Positions 39,822 through 49,069 of a stretch of DNA of 64,000 nucleotides are shown one piece after another (position 1 is the stretch's first letter; each line of letters opens with the position of its first letter). Source of the DNA: Sporanaerobium hydrogeniformans. GTDB lineage: Bacteria > Bacillota > Clostridia > Lachnospirales > Cellulosilyticaceae. The position numbers and the translations under genes are program-made. Under the pieces are notes generated by a model. That model searched no databases, was not told the origin of the DNA, and saw only the letters and a list, made by a program, of their open reading frames with translations. The DNA lies in contig NZ_PEDL01000001.1 in NCBI RefSeq assembly GCF_002735925.1, forward strand, positions 310,001-374,000. Reading direction: 5' to 3'.

Positions 39822-41042
39822 ATGAAAAGACAAAATGATTGGTTTACAGGCATTGATTATTATGATAATCACAAAGAAAAAGAAATTAGCGTAGAACGTA
39901 CTATCATAGACACAGAGACACAGATAAAAAGGCATGAGCAAGTAGAGATGTTTTATGTAGTATCAGGAGAAGCCATAGTAAGTATCAATGGAAGAGACTA
40001 TGATGCCAAGGAGGGAAGTTTCTTTTGCATGTATCCACACCATTTTCATCATATTCGATCCGTACAAAAAGCGTTAGAAGTTATTTCAGTAAAGTTTTAT
40101 ATTGGCTTATTCATGTATATGAGTTGGGAAAAACATCCTAAGTATGTGAATGCCAAGTTGATGTATGATACAAGACCTATGGTAAGCTTACAGAGAAAAC
40201 AGAAAGAAAAAATAAAAGAGCTTGTACAAGAAATACTGCAAGAAAGAGAAAATCAAAGATTTGGTAGTATGAATATGGTTCAGTATAAAACTCTTGAGTT
40301 ACATACTTATTTTTGTAGATATGCTTATGAGCATATAGGTATAGATAAGAAAGAGGAAAGTGAAGTATGGAAAGTTATTAAAGTCACCATATTAACTACA
40401 GGAAAAAATTTATCATTAGAAGAAGCGGCGAAAGCTACGAGCTTATCACCCAAGGCTTTAAATCGCAGTATAAAAGAGACCTGTGGGTACACGTTTTTTC
40501 AGCTTCAACAATTTGGAAAGATTATTAATGCCTGTGCGCTACTTCACTTTCCACAGTTGTCTATGGAATACATTAGTGATTTGCTAGGATTTTCTTCAGT
40601 CAATGCCTTTTATAGATCCTTTGTAAAATATTGTTTAGTAACACCGAGAGAGTATCAGGAAAAGTACATAAGGAGTAAGGACTGGGTCGTTATGGGTTCA
40701 GGCTATGCCATGCAATTTTTACAATACATGCATATTCATTTTATGAAAGATTTATCCTTAGAAGGTATTTGTAAAGAATTTTGTATTAAGGAATATACGG
40801 GGAAACAAATTTTTGAAGAGGTATTTGGGAGTAATTTCAATAGTGTTTTAAATGAAATTAGAGTGTGTTATGCAAGTGCTTTTTTAAGGACGTATAAACT
40901 GAATATATTAGAGATTTCATTGATGTGTGGGTTTGATTCATTGTCCACTTTTCAAAGGAATTTTAAATTCTATATGCATCAGACACCAACAGAGTATAGA
41001 AGTGCCATGAAGCACGAAGAAAATAGGTTAGAACCTAAATGA
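39822..41042 (+). CDS. AraC-family regulator with two HTH domains
   Basis: 406 residues. A cupin-like sensor occupies about 1-100 (QVEMFYVVSGEAIVSINGRD, GSFFCMYPHHFHHIRSVQ), then a helical linker. The first AraC HTH domain is at about 190-285 (LSLEEAAKATSLSPKALNRS, YISDLLGFSSVNAFYRSFVK and TPREYQ). A second is at about 295-400 (LSLEGICKEFCIKEYTGKQI, EISLMCGFDSLSTFQRNFKF and TPTEYR). Two complete AraC units in one chain are unusual. It lies upstream of an OYE-type reductase and probably regulates it. Confidence 0.85.
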   Translation: MKRQNDWFTGIDYYDNHKEKEISVERTIIDTETQIKRHEQVEMFYVVSGEAIVSINGRDYDAKEGSFFCMYPHHFHHIRSVQKALEVISVKFYIGLFMYMSWEKHPKYVNAKLMYDTRPMVSLQRKQKEKIKELVQEILQERENQRFGSMNMVQYKTLELHTYFCRYAYEHIGIDKKEESEVWKVIKVTILTTGKNLSLEEAAKATSLSPKALNRSIKETCGYTFFQLQQFGKIINACALLHFPQLSMEYISDLLGFSSVNAFYRSFVKYCLVTPREYQEKYIRSKDWVVMGSGYAMQFLQYMHIHFMKDLSLEGICKEFCIKEYTGKQIFEEVFGSNFNSVLNEIRVCYASAFLRTYKLNILEISLMCGFDSLSTFQRNFKFYMHQTPTEYRSAMKHEENRLEPK

Positions 41043-41123
41043 TAATAAAAATTGAAATTTTGATGATATTCTTACTCATAAAGTTGATATAATTTTATCA
41101 ATAAGTCAGAGGAGGTAGTCATT

Positions 41124-43055
41124 ATGTTCAAATCTTTATTTACGCCTATTAAAATAAGAGACATGGAATTGAAAAATCGTGTGATTATGCCAGCAATGGG
41201 GACACGTATGGCAAATGAAAAAAGTGAGATAACTGAGCGCCTAGTCGCTTATCATGAGGCAAGGGCTAGAGGAGGGTGTGGGTTAAATATTGTAGAAGTG
41301 TCATCCGTTCATACACCCAGTGCACCTGCCCATTTTGTTTCAATAAGCGAGGATATTTATATAAGGGGACATCGCCAATTAACAGATGCTATTCACCATG
41401 CAGGAGGCAGGGCTGGAATCCAACTTTGGCAAGGGTCTATTGCTGTTATGATGGATTCAAAAGCAAAGATTTTTGTTCCAAGTGATATGCCTTTTGGCAC
41501 ATTTACGGTGCCTGCCATGACAGTAGAGGAAATCGAAGAGATTATTCAGTGCTATGGCGCAGCAGCTAGAAGAAGTGCAGAAGCCGGCTATGATTGTATT
41601 GAATTCCATTGTGCACACAATTATTTACCACATTCATTCTTAAGTGGGGGCTTTAATCGTCGTACCGATGCATATGGCGGAAGTTTTGAAAACAGAGCAC
41701 GTTTCCCATTAGCATGTATTCGTGCTATTCGTGAGAACATACCAGAGGGTATGCCATTATTTATGAGAATAGGTGTGCATGATGACTATTTGCAAAATGG
41801 ACTTACCATAGAAGAAACCATTGCATTTTGTAAGCTTGCCAAAGAAGCAGGAGTAGATGTATTAGATATATCAAGAGGAAATATCATTACGCCAGCGTCT
41901 ATCTATGAAGTTCCACCCATCGATATAACAAATGGCTTTAATGTAGATAATGCAAGCCGTATTCGAAAAGAAACAGGGATGCTTACTGTAGCTGTTGGAA
42001 GAATTAATACAGCACAGTTAGCAGATGAAATCCTAGCACAAGATAAAGTAGATATGGTTGTTATGGGGAGAGCGCAACTTGCTGATCCCGAGTTTTGTAA
42101 TAAAGCACAAGAAGGAAGAACGGAAGAGATTATTCATTGTGTAGGCTGTAATCAAGGGTGTTATGATGGGTTCTGTGACGTTAGAAATCGTCCGTTTATA
42201 ACCTGTTTAAGAAATCCTATGCTTGGACATGAGAAGGAATATAAATTAGAACCAGCAACCCACAGTAAGAAAGTACTTATCGTTGGAGGGGGAATGGCAG
42301 GGATGGAAGCTGCCATGCTACTTAAAGAAAGAGGGCATATACCAGTTGTTTATGAGGTAAGTGACCATTTAGGGGGGCAATTTGTTACAGCGGGACAAGC
42401 ACCAGGAAAAGCAGAAATGAAGGAAGCAGCTCGTGCTTTAGGTAAGCAAATAGAAAGAAAAGGTATAGATGTTCATTATCAGATGCAGGTCAATGCAGCT
42501 ATCCTAGAAAAGGAGAAACCTGATGAAATGATTATTGCAATAGGTGCAAGTCCTATAATGATCAACTTACCAGGTATAGAAAATAAGCCAGTGTATAAAG
42601 CGCATGACGTACTAGATGGAAAGTGCACCCCAGAAGGCAGTGTATGTGTTATTGGTGGTGGGTTAGTAGGCTTAGAAGTAGCAGATGCTTTAGCAACAAA
42701 AGGACATCTCGTGAAGATTATAGAAATGAAAGAGCAAGTAGGTGCAGATTTAGGGAACCTTAGAAAAATAGCCGTGATGCAGAAAATGCAAAGTTTAAAT
42801 GTTGAAATCCTAACAAAGGCTACATGTGTTGCTGTACAAGAACAAGGTATTTGTATAGAAATAGAAGGTGAAAAGCAAGTGGTTTGCTGTGATAGTATTG
42901 TCGTAGCCGTAGGGGCTAAGCCAAATGAGCATGCTAGTCTTGTAGCTCTCTGTGAAGAGAAGAAGATACCGTATCATATCATAGGGGATGCAAAGAGTGC
43001 AAGAAGGGCTATGGATGCCATTGAAGAAGGCTTTAATGTTGCACGCCAGTTATAG
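41124..43055 (+). CDS. OYE-type NADH:flavin/2-enoate reductase with Fe-S and FAD domains
   Basis: 643 residues of the 2-enoate reductase/BaiCD/2,4-dienoyl-CoA reductase family. Domains in order: FMN TIM-barrel at about 1-330 (LFTPIKIRDMELKNRVIMPA, FHCAHNYLPHSFLSGGFNRR); 4Fe-4S cluster at 339-360 (CVGCNQGCYDG and TCLRNP); FAD site near 381 (VLIVGGGMAGMEAA); NAD(P) site near 505 (VCVIGGGLVGLEVA). It reduces alpha,beta-unsaturated compounds in the cytoplasm using electrons from NAD(P)H. Its regulator is probably the AraC gene upstream. A decayed start of a second OYE gene follows. Confidence 0.92.
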   Translation: MFKSLFTPIKIRDMELKNRVIMPAMGTRMANEKSEITERLVAYHEARARGGCGLNIVEVSSVHTPSAPAHFVSISEDIYIRGHRQLTDAIHHAGGRAGIQLWQGSIAVMMDSKAKIFVPSDMPFGTFTVPAMTVEEIEEIIQCYGAAARRSAEAGYDCIEFHCAHNYLPHSFLSGGFNRRTDAYGGSFENRARFPLACIRAIRENIPEGMPLFMRIGVHDDYLQNGLTIEETIAFCKLAKEAGVDVLDISRGNIITPASIYEVPPIDITNGFNVDNASRIRKETGMLTVAVGRINTAQLADEILAQDKVDMVVMGRAQLADPEFCNKAQEGRTEEIIHCVGCNQGCYDGFCDVRNRPFITCLRNPMLGHEKEYKLEPATHSKKVLIVGGGMAGMEAAMLLKERGHIPVVYEVSDHLGGQFVTAGQAPGKAEMKEAARALGKQIERKGIDVHYQMQVNAAILEKEKPDEMIIAIGASPIMINLPGIENKPVYKAHDVLDGKCTPEGSVCVIGGGLVGLEVADALATKGHLVKIIEMKEQVGADLGNLRKIAVMQKMQSLNVEILTKATCVAVQEQGICIEIEGEKQVVCCDSIVVAVGAKPNEHASLVALCEEKKIPYHIIGDAKSARRAMDAIEEGFNVARQL

Positions 43056-43069
43056 AAAGGGGAGTTAGT

Positions 43070-43120
43070 ATGAAGTCTAAGTTATTTCAAGCATTACACA
43101 TTGGAACAATGAAGGTATGA
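43070..43120 (+). pseudogene. 16-codon remnant of a second OYE-type gene
   Basis: After an AAAGGGGAG site, ATG 43070 reads MKSKLFQALHIGTMKV before TGA. That is the typical OYE-family beginning and parallels the start of the gene upstream. The rest is lost, and a terminator follows, so it is a deletion remnant of a tandem paralogue. Confidence 0.6.
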
Positions 43121-43124
43121 ATAA

Positions 43125-43165
43125 AACCCTCGAACTTGGAATGCTAGGTTCAAGGCTTTTTGAAA
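43125..43165 (+). terminator. Terminator after the OYE reductase
   Basis: CCTCGAAC pairs with GTTCAAGG with one mismatch, then CTTTTTG. The hairpin is imperfect. Confidence 0.5.
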
Positions 43166-43193
43166 ATTTTAAAATAGAATCAAGGAGAATAGC

Positions 43194-44372
43194 ATGAGAA
43201 AAATAGTTACAATAAGCTTATCTATCATACTTAGTATAGGTGTTTATATACCGTCATATGGTCAGGAGGAGTTTCCTTACTATGAGTTTACCCTTGAACA
43301 GCTCTATCCAGAATTATTTGAGAAAGCTAAAGAAAGAGAAGCTAAGCCTATTGAGTTTTATATTAGTGGAAAGCTTGTTCCCATCCCTAAAGAGGGTCCA
43401 CAGCTTTATAGAGATAAAGTAGACAGTACTTTTTTTGCTAATGAGATGCAAGGAGAAATACTTGTACCAGTATCCTATATAAGAGATGGTTTTGGGTATC
43501 AAGTAGCTTGGAATCCTAAAACGCAACAAATTAAATTTAACAATGGAGAAGTGAAAGCTTATATCAATCAGAAAGAGATAGAGGTGGGGAACCATATCAT
43601 TGCTATAGAGCATGCACCAGTATTGATAGATAGTAGAGCTTATGTATCCTTTAAATTTCTTGAGCAAGCTTTAGGATGGGTCTATACATTTGATGAGAGT
43701 GGCGCTAGCCAGAAGTATTTATTTACTCCATTAGATACACTTCCAGCATTAACAGATCAAGTACTGGCAACCCAAAATAGCAGTAGTAATTACATGCCAT
43801 TAAGTGTACCTATTTATGCTCATTCCCCTTTAAATACTGAAGCGAAAGATGATTATGCTTTAAAGGCGCAACATTTTGTAGCATGGGAAAAACTAGGATC
43901 CAATGTAGCCAATGTAACAACGAGAGTACCGGGAACACCTATTCATGGGGATTTAGAGTATCTTAACAGCTTAGTAGGAAAATGTGGCTATGGGTTTGCA
44001 GGCGATGGTCAATTAACAATTGGTGATAAAGATACGCATATTGATACACCAAGAGGGCATAGTGATACGTATGTTGCAATTGGTCACTCTCTTAAAACGG
44101 ACGGTAGAATTGTAACCATTCGTGGCTGGGTTACAGATTTCAATAAAAAGCCAAGTAAAGGCCAAATAGTTCAAAACAATTTATCTATTGAAGCTATTAA
44201 GTACATGTCTAATAGCATTGAAGATGGACATGCCATTATTGCTTATATTGATAAATATCTTAACCAGAAGCAATACCCTCCACTTGACCAAAATATGAGA
44301 TTTGGCTTAACAAAGGTACGTTTTGAAAAAAAGGCAGCTGGGTGGGGCTTCCATATTATATTCAATGACTAA
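43194..44372 (+). CDS. Secreted stalk-domain protein with unknown C-terminal domain
   Basis: 392 residues. A signal peptide (IVTISLSIILSIGVYIPSYG) leads to a copper-amine-oxidase-type stalk domain at about 50-165 (YISGKLVPIPKEGPQ, EILVPVSYIRDGFGYQVAW, RAYVSFKFLEQALGW). The C-terminal 200 residues contain NSLVGKCGYGFAGDGQL and THIDTPRGHSDTYVA, followed by IEDGHAIIAYIDKYL. That region is not a known enzyme to me. It looks like a sensing or binding module of the outer surface. A strong terminator follows. Confidence 0.75.
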   Translation: MRKIVTISLSIILSIGVYIPSYGQEEFPYYEFTLEQLYPELFEKAKEREAKPIEFYISGKLVPIPKEGPQLYRDKVDSTFFANEMQGEILVPVSYIRDGFGYQVAWNPKTQQIKFNNGEVKAYINQKEIEVGNHIIAIEHAPVLIDSRAYVSFKFLEQALGWVYTFDESGASQKYLFTPLDTLPALTDQVLATQNSSSNYMPLSVPIYAHSPLNTEAKDDYALKAQHFVAWEKLGSNVANVTTRVPGTPIHGDLEYLNSLVGKCGYGFAGDGQLTIGDKDTHIDTPRGHSDTYVAIGHSLKTDGRIVTIRGWVTDFNKKPSKGQIVQNNLSIEAIKYMSNSIEDGHAIIAYIDKYLNQKQYPPLDQNMRFGLTKVRFEKKAAGWGFHIIFND

Positions 44373-44421
44373 GCATTTCTTAAAAACAACTTATTTTTGA
44401 AAGTAAGAGTCAAGTTAAAGC

Positions 44422-44458
44422 CTCAAATTTAGAAAGCAATCTAAGTTTGAGGTTTTTG
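44422..44458 (+). terminator. Strong terminator
   Basis: CCTCAAATTTAGA pairs with TCTAAGTTTGAGG (one G-U) around AAGCAA, then TTTTTG. The remaining gap to 44670 holds no gene; a TTGACA at 44509 has no good -10 partner at normal spacing. Confidence 0.85.
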
Positions 44459-44670
44459 TTATGGAGATAAAGAGAAAAACTTTTAAAAAAAGGGTACTGG
44501 GAGGTAGTTTGACATAAAGAGGGCGTGTATAGTAGGATAAATAATAGTAAGTAAAAATGATTAGGAGAATAGATAATAAACTCATAAGGAGTACATATAC
44601 TACAAGTAATATAGAATAAAGAAAGACGCTATCTAACGCCTATGTAAAATGAAGTATTAAGGAGTGTAAA

Positions 44671-45612
44671 ATGCCTATTAATAAAAAAATGTTAACCACT
44701 CTTAGAAAAATTATTTATCCAAAGGGAGATTTTAAGGAAACCTATAAATTAGAACGTAAGATGATAAATATGACGCATCATTACGTCTTTAAACCTTTTT
44801 TTAAAATGTGGGATCATGAAATCATAACAGATCATCATTCCATACCTGTTCGTCTTTTTTTTCCAAACAAAGAAGGCGTCTATCCACTCCTTATTTTCTT
44901 CCATGGAGGTGGTTTTGTAGTAGGCAATATTGAAAGTTATAGTAAGATTTGCAGTAGACTAGCCAATAACCTCAAACATATTGTTTTGTCTGTAGATTAT
45001 CGTTTAGCACCAGAGCATCCTTTCCCAGCAGGACTTGAAGACTGTTATGCTGTAGTAAAGGAGGTGGCAAGTCATCTCCTTCTTTTTAATCATCCTATCG
45101 AAGAAATCACCTTAATAGGAGATAGTGCAGGCGCCAATTTAGCAGCTGCTGTTTCCTTACTAGCTAGAGAAAGAGGGGAATTCCAAATTGCAAGGCAAAT
45201 TCTTATCTATCCAGCTACTTATAATGACCATAGTGATGCTTCACCTTATGCTTCAGTTAGGGAAAATGGAAAAGATTATTTGCTGACGCAAGAACGTATG
45301 ATGAATTATTTAAAGGCTTATGTAAAACATGAAAAAGATTTAGAAAATCCTTATGTAGCCCCTTTATTGGCAACTGATTTAGAAAATCAACCAGATACTT
45401 TAATTATTACAGCTGAATTTGACTTATTAAGAGATGAAGGGAAGGCTTATGGAGAGCGTTTAAAACAAGCGGGTAATAAGGTGGAAATAGTTGAAATACC
45501 TAATGCAATCCATGGTTTTTTATCCTTACCTCCTATGTTTGAAGAGGTAAAAGCATGCTATACTAGTATAAATCATTTCTTGAATAAGGGGAGAGAAGAT
45601 GAGTCGAACTAA
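44671..45612 (+). CDS. Alpha/beta-hydrolase, HSL-type esterase
   Basis: 313 residues of the hormone-sensitive-lipase family. The oxyanion motif is HGGGFVVGN at about 89, the nucleophile elbow GDSAGAN, the acid Asp in TAEFDLLRDEG, and the His in AIHGF. It would hydrolyse a carboxyl ester. It heads an operon with an acyltransferase-like gene and a zinc-ribbon membrane protein; the stop overlaps the next start by 14 bases. GGAGTG precedes ATG 44671. Confidence 0.9.
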   Translation: MPINKKMLTTLRKIIYPKGDFKETYKLERKMINMTHHYVFKPFFKMWDHEIITDHHSIPVRLFFPNKEGVYPLLIFFHGGGFVVGNIESYSKICSRLANNLKHIVLSVDYRLAPEHPFPAGLEDCYAVVKEVASHLLLFNHPIEEITLIGDSAGANLAAAVSLLARERGEFQIARQILIYPATYNDHSDASPYASVRENGKDYLLTQERMMNYLKAYVKHEKDLENPYVAPLLATDLENQPDTLIITAEFDLLRDEGKAYGERLKQAGNKVEIVEIPNAIHGFLSLPPMFEEVKACYTSINHFLNKGREDESN

Positions 45613-46864
45613 AACACCAACTTGGAGACGGCTAGATAATGCAGCAAAGATTTTTCCGCCTACCAGTAACAAACATGATACAAAGGTATTTCGTTTTGCC
45701 TGTACCTTAAAAGAAGAAATTGTTCCAGAGATTTTGCAAAATGCCTTAGATAAAACGATGGAGGCTTTTCCATTATATGCATCCATTATTAGGAAAGGGT
45801 TATTTTGGTATTATTTTGAGACAAGTTCTATAAAGCCTACTGTAAAAGAGGAGTGTAAATCACCTTGCAGTACTTTATACAATGAGAATTCTAAAAGCTT
45901 ATTGTTTGAAGTAAGCTATTATAAAAAGCGTATTAATTTAGAGATTTACCATGCTTTAACAGATGGTGTAGGTGCTCTTCAATTTTTGCGGACGCTAGTT
46001 TTTCATTATTTATTAATGCAGCATGAAGAATTAAAAGAGGCAAAGTTGAGCTTAGATTATGATGCCTCTCATGCAGAGAAGGAGATGGATGGCTTTAAAA
46101 AATATTTTTCTCCAGGTAAAAGTGCAAAAAATCCTTCTTTAGGAAAGGCATATAGAATTAAAGGGGAGAGGCTTGAAGGAGATGTCCTAAAGGTTATAAA
46201 TGGTGTGGCTTCTGTAAAAGCTATTTTGCAGGAAGCACATCAGTATGAAACCACTTTAACTGTTTATCTAGGGGCTATTTTAATTATGTCTATTTATAAA
46301 GAAATGGCGAGAAAGGATAGAAAGCATCCAGTTGTTGTGTCGGTGCCTGTTAATTTACGCCCTTACTTTAAATCCAGCTCAGCGAGAAATTTTTTTAGTG
46401 TTGTACATGTGCCTTATTATTTTAAAGAAAAGGAACCGGAGTTTGAAGAGGTTATTAGTTATTTAAAAGAGTTTTTTGAAAAGGAATTAACCACAGAGAA
46501 ATTTCAGCTTCGTTTAAATCGTTTAGTAGCGCTAGAACATAATTACTTTACACGCGCCATTCCTTTAATACTTAAGAAACCTACCCTATGGTTTGCCCAT
46601 CATTTAACAAATAATGAGGTGACTACTAGTTTTTCTAATATTGGTAAGATTACGATGCCGAAGGAGCTAGAGCCGTATATTGATGTTTTTGATGTGTATA
46701 CAAGTACGACAAAGGTTCAAGTTTGTTTATGCTCCTATGGTGACAAGCTTTCTATAAGCTTTACTTCTCCTTTTGTGAATAGTGAGGTGCAAAAGCATTT
46801 CTTTCGTACATTAACGAGTAGGGGGATAAAAGTTGAGATTTCAACCAATATAATTACGGAATAA
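45599..46864 (+). CDS. Condensation/alcohol acetyltransferase-like protein
   Basis: 421 residues of the HxxxDG acyltransferase superfamily. The motif HALTDGVGALQF lies near residue 120, and the second half carries the TSFSNIGKITMP-type strand common to these folds (near 345). A short basic N-terminus comes first. It probably transfers an acyl group in membrane lipid or surface chemistry, or makes an ester for the hydrolase next door. It lies between the hydrolase and the DUF6320 gene, a gene trio recurrent in Lachnospiraceae according to my recollection. Confidence 0.8.
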   Translation: MSRTKTPTWRRLDNAAKIFPPTSNKHDTKVFRFACTLKEEIVPEILQNALDKTMEAFPLYASIIRKGLFWYYFETSSIKPTVKEECKSPCSTLYNENSKSLLFEVSYYKKRINLEIYHALTDGVGALQFLRTLVFHYLLMQHEELKEAKLSLDYDASHAEKEMDGFKKYFSPGKSAKNPSLGKAYRIKGERLEGDVLKVINGVASVKAILQEAHQYETTLTVYLGAILIMSIYKEMARKDRKHPVVVSVPVNLRPYFKSSSARNFFSVVHVPYYFKEKEPEFEEVISYLKEFFEKELTTEKFQLRLNRLVALEHNYFTRAIPLILKKPTLWFAHHLTNNEVTTSFSNIGKITMPKELEPYIDVFDVYTSTTKVQVCLCSYGDKLSISFTSPFVNSEVQKHFFRTLTSRGIKVEISTNIITE

Positions 46865-46890
46865 GGAATGTCAAGATAAGGAGGTAGAGG

Positions 46891-47556
46891 ATGAAGACGT
46901 GTGAAAAATGTGGGGTGCAATTAAAAGGAAAAGGAAATAACTGTCCATTGTGCCAAAATGAACTGATAGGTTCAAATGAGGGAGAGGAAGCTGTTTTTCC
47001 TTTGAATGATCAGCGGCAGAAGGAAACGCATATGGTAATTAAAGTCATTAATTTTATGATGCTATGTGTAGGTATTATGTCCGTATTTTTCAATGTGTTA
47101 TATCCAGTGGAAATTTGGTGGTCACTTATTGTGGTGCTTACTTTAATAGGGGTGCGTGTGAGTCTTTTTATAGCTATTGCCAAACATAAAAATATTCTTA
47201 AATATTTGTGGAATCAAAGCTTAGTTATTATTGCATTTGCCATTGTTATTGATTATATAAGCGGAAATCATGGATGGGCCATTACCTTTGTACTTCCTAT
47301 TATTTTTACTTTAGCCATGATTATTATGTATTTGATTTCCAAGATACTACACCTTCAAGTAGGGGACTATATGATTTACCTTTTGCTTGATGCAGTATTT
47401 GGTATTATTCCTATTCTATTTTTACTACTTCAGAGTGTGACAACAGCTATTCCTTCTTTAATATGTATTATGGTGAGCATTATTTCAGTGATTGCTTTAA
47501 TTAGTTTTGAAGGACCGAGTATGTATAGTGAATTAAAAAGAAGATTACATGTATGA
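46891..47556 (+). CDS. DUF6320-like zinc-ribbon membrane protein
   Basis: 221 residues. The N-terminus is a zinc ribbon (CEKCG at 4-8 and CPLCQ at 18-22). It is followed by six membrane segments (VIKVINFMMLCVGIMSVFFN, LIVVLTLIGVRVSLFIAIA, and so on). This is the plan of DUF6320 proteins found beside esterase/acyltransferase pairs in Lachnospiraceae. AAGGAGGTAG precedes ATG 46891. The role is unknown; regulation or membrane tethering of the two upstream enzymes is inferred from the shared operon. Confidence 0.8.
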   Translation: MKTCEKCGVQLKGKGNNCPLCQNELIGSNEGEEAVFPLNDQRQKETHMVIKVINFMMLCVGIMSVFFNVLYPVEIWWSLIVVLTLIGVRVSLFIAIAKHKNILKYLWNQSLVIIAFAIVIDYISGNHGWAITFVLPIIFTLAMIIMYLISKILHLQVGDYMIYLLLDAVFGIIPILFLLLQSVTTAIPSLICIMVSIISVIALISFEGPSMYSELKRRLHV

Positions 47557-47631
47557 GAATAAGCTTTTTACGCTATTGTATTTAATACGATGGAGAGATA
47601 AATAACTATTTAAGAAAGAGAACACAAAGAG

Positions 47632-48975
47632 ATGAAACAGGATTTAACGATTGGGAGTGAGAAGAAAGCGTTGCTGCTTTTTGCCATGCCATTAATAGGT
47701 GGTAATATTTTGCAGCAGCTTTATAACGTTGTAGATACATGGATAGTTGGGAGGTATGTTTCTTCAGAGGCTTTAGCAGCTGTAGGAACTTCCTTTGCAC
47801 TTTTGACTTTTTTATATTCTATTATTATTGGTTTATGCATGGGCAGTAGTACAGCGTTTGCGATGTATTTTGGTAAAAAGGATAAAGTGCTACTAAGAAG
47901 GAGTATTTTTCTTTCGGGTAGTAGTATTGGTATTTTGACACTTGTGTTAAATGTGCTTCTTTTAGTTTGGGGAGATATCATTATAAAGTTAATGCGGGTA
48001 GACCCTGTATTATTTGAGCTGACTAGGGAGTATTTACACATTATTTTTATGGGCCTCACAGCTGTTTTTATTTATAATTTTTTTGCCAGCATCGTAAGAA
48101 GCATGGGAAACTCACGAGTGCCAGTATTATTTATTGCTTTAGCAGCAGCTCTTAATATCATTTTAGATGTACTATTTGTGAAATTTTTCAATTGGAAGAT
48201 TGCAGGAGCAGCTTGGGCGACTTTCATTGCTCAATTAGTTAGTGCACTAGGGATGATGGGGTATGCATGGTGTAAAGTACCAGAGGTAAGGCTTAAAAAA
48301 GAGGATTGTGTATGGGATAAAGAACTTATGAAACAATTAGGAAGCTATTCCTTATTGACATCTTTACAGCAGTCTATTATGAATTTTGGGATACTGATGA
48401 TTCAAGGTCTAGTAAATAGTTATGGCGTAGCTGTAACAGCTGCTTTTGCTGCAGTTGTTAAAATTGACGCCTTTGCCTATATGCCTGTTCAAGATTTTGG
48501 AAATGCTTTTTCTACTTTTATTGCTCAAAATAAGGGAGCGGGGAAAGAAGAACGTATTAAAAAAGGGATCCGTTTTGCAAGCCTCTTAACTGTTTTGTTT
48601 AGTGGATTAGTTTCAGTAGGTGTTGTTATAGGGGCCAAAGAGCTGATGCTTATTTTCTTTGAAGAATACCAACAGGAAATCATTTCCATCGGTGTACGGT
48701 ATTTGCAAATTGAGGGAGCATGTTATATGGGAATAGGCATCCTCTTTTTACTCTATGGGTTTTATCGTGGAGTGGGGAGGGCAGGTATGTCTCTTGTCCT
48801 TACCATTATTTCACTAGGCACAAGGGTAATTTTAGCTTATGCACTAGCTCCTATAGGGGGAATTGAGATGATTTGGTGGGCTATTCCTATTGGCTGGATA
48901 TTGGCTGATGCAGTAGGTATTGGTGTATTAATAAACTATATAAATAAGTCAAAGAGGATTATACGAGAGGTGTAA
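47632..48975 (+). CDS. MATE-family efflux transporter
   Basis: 447 residues, 12 membrane segments, in two halves. The first signature is ALLLFAMPLIGGNILQQLYN and DTWIVGRYVSSEALAAVG, a hallmark of the DinF-like/MATE branch. The second-half equivalent is QDFGNAFSTFIAQNKGAG. It exports drugs or metabolites by H+ or Na+ antiport. A terminator overlaps the last codons. The ribosome site (GAGAT region) is weak. Confidence 0.92.
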   Translation: MKQDLTIGSEKKALLLFAMPLIGGNILQQLYNVVDTWIVGRYVSSEALAAVGTSFALLTFLYSIIIGLCMGSSTAFAMYFGKKDKVLLRRSIFLSGSSIGILTLVLNVLLLVWGDIIIKLMRVDPVLFELTREYLHIIFMGLTAVFIYNFFASIVRSMGNSRVPVLFIALAAALNIILDVLFVKFFNWKIAGAAWATFIAQLVSALGMMGYAWCKVPEVRLKKEDCVWDKELMKQLGSYSLLTSLQQSIMNFGILMIQGLVNSYGVAVTAAFAAVVKIDAFAYMPVQDFGNAFSTFIAQNKGAGKEERIKKGIRFASLLTVLFSGLVSVGVVIGAKELMLIFFEEYQQEIISIGVRYLQIEGACYMGIGILFLLYGFYRGVGRAGMSLVLTIISLGTRVILAYALAPIGGIEMIWWAIPIGWILADAVGIGVLINYINKSKRIIREV

Positions 48976-48983
48976 TCCTTTTT
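48956..48983 (+). terminator. Terminator overlapping the MATE gene end
   Basis: GGATTATAC pairs with GTGTAATCC (one G-U) around GAGAG and is followed by TTTTT. Confidence 0.75.
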
Positions 48984-49069
48984 ACATAAAAAATTCATAT
49001 GTTAAGGTCTGCTTTTAGGTATAATAATATGTTGATAGACATTAGAACTTGAAGTTATAGGAGAGTAGC

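Noticed and set aside
44509-44560. TTGACA as a promoter for the esterase operon
   Set aside because: No acceptable -10 box at 16-19 bp; only weak AT-rich sequence further on.
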